This document shows positions 23,076 through 24,705 of a DNA stretch of 24,705 nucleotides, in pieces. Source of the stretch: JBIOJB01 sp044450465 (GTDB lineage: Bacteria > Chloroflexota > Dormibacteria > Dormibacterales > Dormibacteraceae); contig JBIOJB010000042.1 of NCBI GenBank assembly GCA_044450465.1, positions 1 through 24,705 of the forward strand. Reading direction: 5' to 3'. The notes beneath the pieces were generated by a model. That model was given only the letters and a program-made list of their open reading frames with translations, did no database searches and was not told where the DNA came from. Positions within the stretch are counted from its first letter, which is position 1. Each line of letters opens with the position of its first letter. Both the position numbers and the translations under genes were made by a program.

Positions 23076-23353
23076 GTGGTCAACCCGCTGCACGAGGCGC
23101 AGATCGAGTTCTGCGTCCCTTGAGACTATCTTGACCAGGCCGTGAGCCTGGCCGCTGAGCTGCTGACCGGCTGGGCGCCGATCATGCGCACGGTTGAGCT
23201 GCGAAGCGCGAGCAAGGGCCGGTTCGAGTGACCCTCGACGGCGAGCTTGTTTTCAGCAAGCTGGCGTCGGGACGCTTTCCTGAGAGTGGCGAGATCGCCA
23301 CGTCTTTCGAGAAGAAGCTGGGCCCGCCGCTCGCCTTCCGCAAAACCGGGTAA
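23076..23353 (+). CDS. SelW/Rdx-family thioredoxin-like protein with in-frame TGA (probable selenocysteine); one frameshift
   Basis: No open frame marks this gene, but its translation is convincing. It begins MVNPLHEAQIEFCVP, then TGA at 23121, then DYLDQAVSLAAELLTGW, and after a one-base slip TLDGELVFSKLASGRFPESG and a KLGPPLAF end. This is the Rdx (SelT/SelW/SelH) fold of about 92 residues. The TGA is codon 16, exactly the second redox position of CxxC/CxxU, three residues after C13. A hairpin at 23135-23151 fits a bacterial SECIS. GTG at 23076 is 3 bases after the previous stop, and the TAA overlaps the next ATG (TAATG). One base is missing at 23228-23230 (GAGTGACC for GAGGTGACC). Family function: thiol/selenol redox. 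Alternatives are a TGC-to-TGA mutation or decay. Confidence 0.72.
23135..23151 (+). promoter_or_regulatory. Bacterial SECIS-like hairpin after the TGA codon
   Basis: CCAGGC (23135-23140) pairs perfectly with GCCTGG (23146-23151) around the five-base loop CGTGA. The stem starts 11 bases and the loop 17 bases after the TGA (23121-23123). The published bacterial SECIS model wants a short stem, a small apical loop about 16-37 bases after UGA and a G among the first loop bases; here G is the second. Confidence 0.6.
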
Positions 23354-23961
23354 TGACAGGCTTCGTCTCGCGGGGTTTCAAGGGCAAGCGGCGCGAGCCG
23401 GCCTCCGGCACAAGGGTGCCGCCCGGCCAGCATCTCGTGAGCGACTTCCCGGTCCTTTCCGCCGGGCCGACTCCCCACACGCCAATCGGCGACTGGAGCT
23501 TTTCCATAGTGGGCGAGATCGACGAGCCCAAGCGGTGGTCCTGGGAGGAGTTCCGGCAGCTGCCCGCGGAGACGTTCAGCACCGACATCCACTGCGTGAC
23601 CAAGTGGTCGAAGCTGGACACGTCCTGGCGAGGCGTCTCCCTCGACACCTTGCTCGACGGGGTCGACACCGCCGCCGAGTTCGCGACGGCGTTCGCCGAC
23701 GGCGGCTACACGACGAACCTACCCCTGGAAGAGCTCACCGGCCACAAGGCCTGGGTCGCGTTCGAGTACGGCGGGCTGCCTCTCCATGCGGAGCATGGCG
23801 GGCCGGCGCGCCTGCTCGTGCCTCACCTCTATCTGTGGAAGAGCGCGAAATGGGTGCGCGGCATCGCCCTCCAGAACGACGAGCAGCCGGGCTTCTGGGA
23901 GTCCAACGGGTATCACATGCTTGGTGATCCGTGGCGCGAGCAGCGGTACTGGGGCGACTGA
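23353..23961 (+). CDS. Molybdopterin-dependent oxidoreductase, sulfite oxidase/YedY-like
   Basis: The 202-residue protein corresponds to the molybdopterin-binding domain of the sulfite oxidase superfamily. After a basic N-terminus come WSFSIVGEIDEPKRWSWEEF, the metal-ligand cysteine C81 in DIHCVTKWSKLDTSWRGVSLD, and EELTGHKAWVAFEYGGLPL, GGPARLLVPHLYLWKSAKWVRGI and WESNGYHMLGDPW. There is no Tat signal or heme domain, so it looks cytosolic and one-domain. Electrons probably pass to the FAD reductase encoded next, with which it overlaps by 31 bases. The substrate is unknown; sulfoxide or sulfite chemistry is a family-based guess. Its ATG overlaps the TAA of the SelW-like gene. Confidence 0.88.
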   Translation: MTGFVSRGFKGKRREPASGTRVPPGQHLVSDFPVLSAGPTPHTPIGDWSFSIVGEIDEPKRWSWEEFRQLPAETFSTDIHCVTKWSKLDTSWRGVSLDTLLDGVDTAAEFATAFADGGYTTNLPLEELTGHKAWVAFEYGGLPLHAEHGGPARLLVPHLYLWKSAKWVRGIALQNDEQPGFWESNGYHMLGDPWREQRYWGD

Positions 23962-24683
23962 CCTGGCGGCTCGGCAGGCTGGCCGAGCTCGTGCAGGAGA
24001 CCCCAAATGTCGCAAGCCTCGTCTTCGACGTGCCCGGCTGGCCGGGCCACGTCGCCGGCCAGCACGTCGACGTGCGGCTCACGGCGGAGGACGGCTACCA
24101 GGCTCAGCGGAGCTACTCGATCGCGTCTGCGCCGGAGGACGGACGCTTGACCCTGACCGTGGAACGACTGGAGGAGGGTGAGGTCTCGCCGTACCTCGTG
24201 GGTGAGCTCAGGGTCGGCGATGAGATCGAGCTCCGCGGTCCGATCGGGGGATTCTTCGTCTGGCGCGCGCCAGATCCGCGGCCTCTTTTCCTGATCGCCG
24301 GAGGCTCGGGTATCGTGCCGCTGATGGCCATGCTCCGCCACAGGAGAGCGGCCATGGCCTCGACGCCTGCGAGGCTTCTCTATTCCTCGCGCACGCTGGA
24401 AGACGTCATCTACCGGGCCGAGCTGGAGCGCCTCGGCTCGGGCGAGGACGGCCTTGCCGTGTGGCACACGCTGACGCGAGCCCAGCCCGAAGGCTGGACC
24501 GGCTATGCGCGGCGAGTCGACAGCGCCATGCTGAACGAGGTGGCCTGGCCGAAGGAGCGTGAGCCGGCAGTTTTCGTTTGCGGTCCGACCGGGTTCGTGG
24601 AGGAGGTCGCCGATTCGCTGGTTGACGCCGGCTATGACCCCATGTGGATAAAAACGGAGAGATTCGGAGCAACGGGAGGGTGA
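23931..24683 (+). CDS. FAD/NAD(P) ferredoxin-reductase-type oxidoreductase
   Basis: The 250-residue flavoprotein has the FNR-like two-domain plan. The FAD domain carries R60-SYS in QRSYSIASAPEDG, and RGPIGGFFVW ends the barrel. The NAD(P) domain carries LIAGGSGIVPLMAMLRH, YSSRTLEDVIYRAELE, FVCGPTGFVEEVADSL and the C-terminal IKTERFGATGG. There is no iron-sulfur domain, so it passes electrons between NAD(P)H and a partner, most simply the molybdopterin protein before it. The GTG at 23931 lies within the previous gene; no later ATG or GTG fits before the conserved LTWRL segment. The overlap and order suggest one functional unit. Confidence 0.88.
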   Translation: MARAAVLGRLTWRLGRLAELVQETPNVASLVFDVPGWPGHVAGQHVDVRLTAEDGYQAQRSYSIASAPEDGRLTLTVERLEEGEVSPYLVGELRVGDEIELRGPIGGFFVWRAPDPRPLFLIAGGSGIVPLMAMLRHRRAAMASTPARLLYSSRTLEDVIYRAELERLGSGEDGLAVWHTLTRAQPEGWTGYARRVDSAMLNEVAWPKEREPAVFVCGPTGFVEEVADSLVDAGYDPMWIKTERFGATGG

Positions 24684-24685
24684 CG

Positions 24686-24705
24686 ATGCAGCAGTCCGAT
24701 CTGAA
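24686..24705 (+). CDS. Start of another gene in the redox operon, cut by the window end
   Basis: GGGAGGG (24674-24680) lies 5 bases before an ATG that reads MQQSDL up to the edge. It begins two bases after the reductase stop, so it is probably the next operon member. Too little is visible for a family call. Confidence 0.6.

Noticed and set aside
23226..23231. Second TGA (23229) in the SelW-like gene as another Sec codon or programmed frameshift
   Set aside because: The family sequence resumes in the shifted frame, the bases are not a slippery site and no hairpin like the first one is needed; a single missing G explains it.
1..24705. CRISPR array, insertion sequence, tRNA, rRNA or replication origin
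   Set aside because: I saw no regular repeats with spacers, transposase motif, terminal repeats, tRNA-like cloverleaf or DnaA-box cluster on either strand.

Overview
The window is about two-thirds GC and gene-dense. It has short gaps, frequent GTG starts, many 1-8 base gene overlaps and several genes that look leaderless. This style, with Kdp, Zur/Znu and Rdx-type genes of actinobacterial or Chloroflexota/Dormibacterota flavour, suggests a high-GC soil-type bacterium near Actinomycetota or the Dormibacterota/Chloroflexota. No rRNA or marker gene is present, so the placement is an impression. I saw no tRNA, rRNA, insertion sequence, phage gene or CRISPR array.

Layout. (1) 1-4151, plus strand: the end of a DHA2-type drug exporter, a 4-coumarate-CoA-ligase-like acyl-CoA synthetase, and 6-phosphogluconate dehydrogenase. 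(2) 4380-6599, minus: the threonine-degradation pair tdh-kbl, with tdh carrying a one-base deletion. An AT-richer gap (4152-4379) may hold a tiny membrane protein. (3) 6823-7398, plus: an unknown two-helix membrane protein with a terminator. (4) 7472-14406, minus: a potassium-uptake operon in the order micro-ORF, kdpF, kdpA, kdpB, kdpC, a KdpD N-terminal sensor without a kinase, and a second KdpD-like protein that has lost its P-loop lysine. (5) 14526-16444, plus: a cation-exchanger-like membrane protein, a 65-residue one-helix protein, a PRC-barrel protein and a small unknown. (6) 16469-18713, minus: zur, then the membrane histidine-kinase half of KdpD, then kdpE. (7) 18816-21380, plus: znuA-znuC-znuB, divergent from zur across a palindrome. 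(8) 21411-22604: a D-Ala-D-Ala carboxypeptidase. (9) 22659 to the edge: a redox operon holding a conserved unknown, an unannotated SelW/Rdx-like gene, a molybdopterin oxidoreductase, an FAD/NAD reductase and the start of one more gene.

How it works together. Regions 4-7 form a metal and potassium homeostasis island. The potassium sensor is split: the cytoplasmic KdpD/USP half is in the kdp operon, and the membrane kinase is with kdpE about 7.5 kb away. The same site (GTTGAY, 5 bases, GTTGAY, 11 bases, TAnnnT) precedes both the kdp operon and the 65-residue protein at 15678. I infer that this is the KdpE operator and that the small protein is a new regulon member.

The most striking item is 23076-23353. 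An in-frame TGA sits exactly at the second redox position of a SelW-like CxxC/CxxU motif, and a good bacterial-SECIS-like hairpin follows it. This is a probable selenoprotein that normal gene calling misses. It also has a one-base frameshift downstream, which together with the tdh frameshift raises the question of assembly indels versus real decay.
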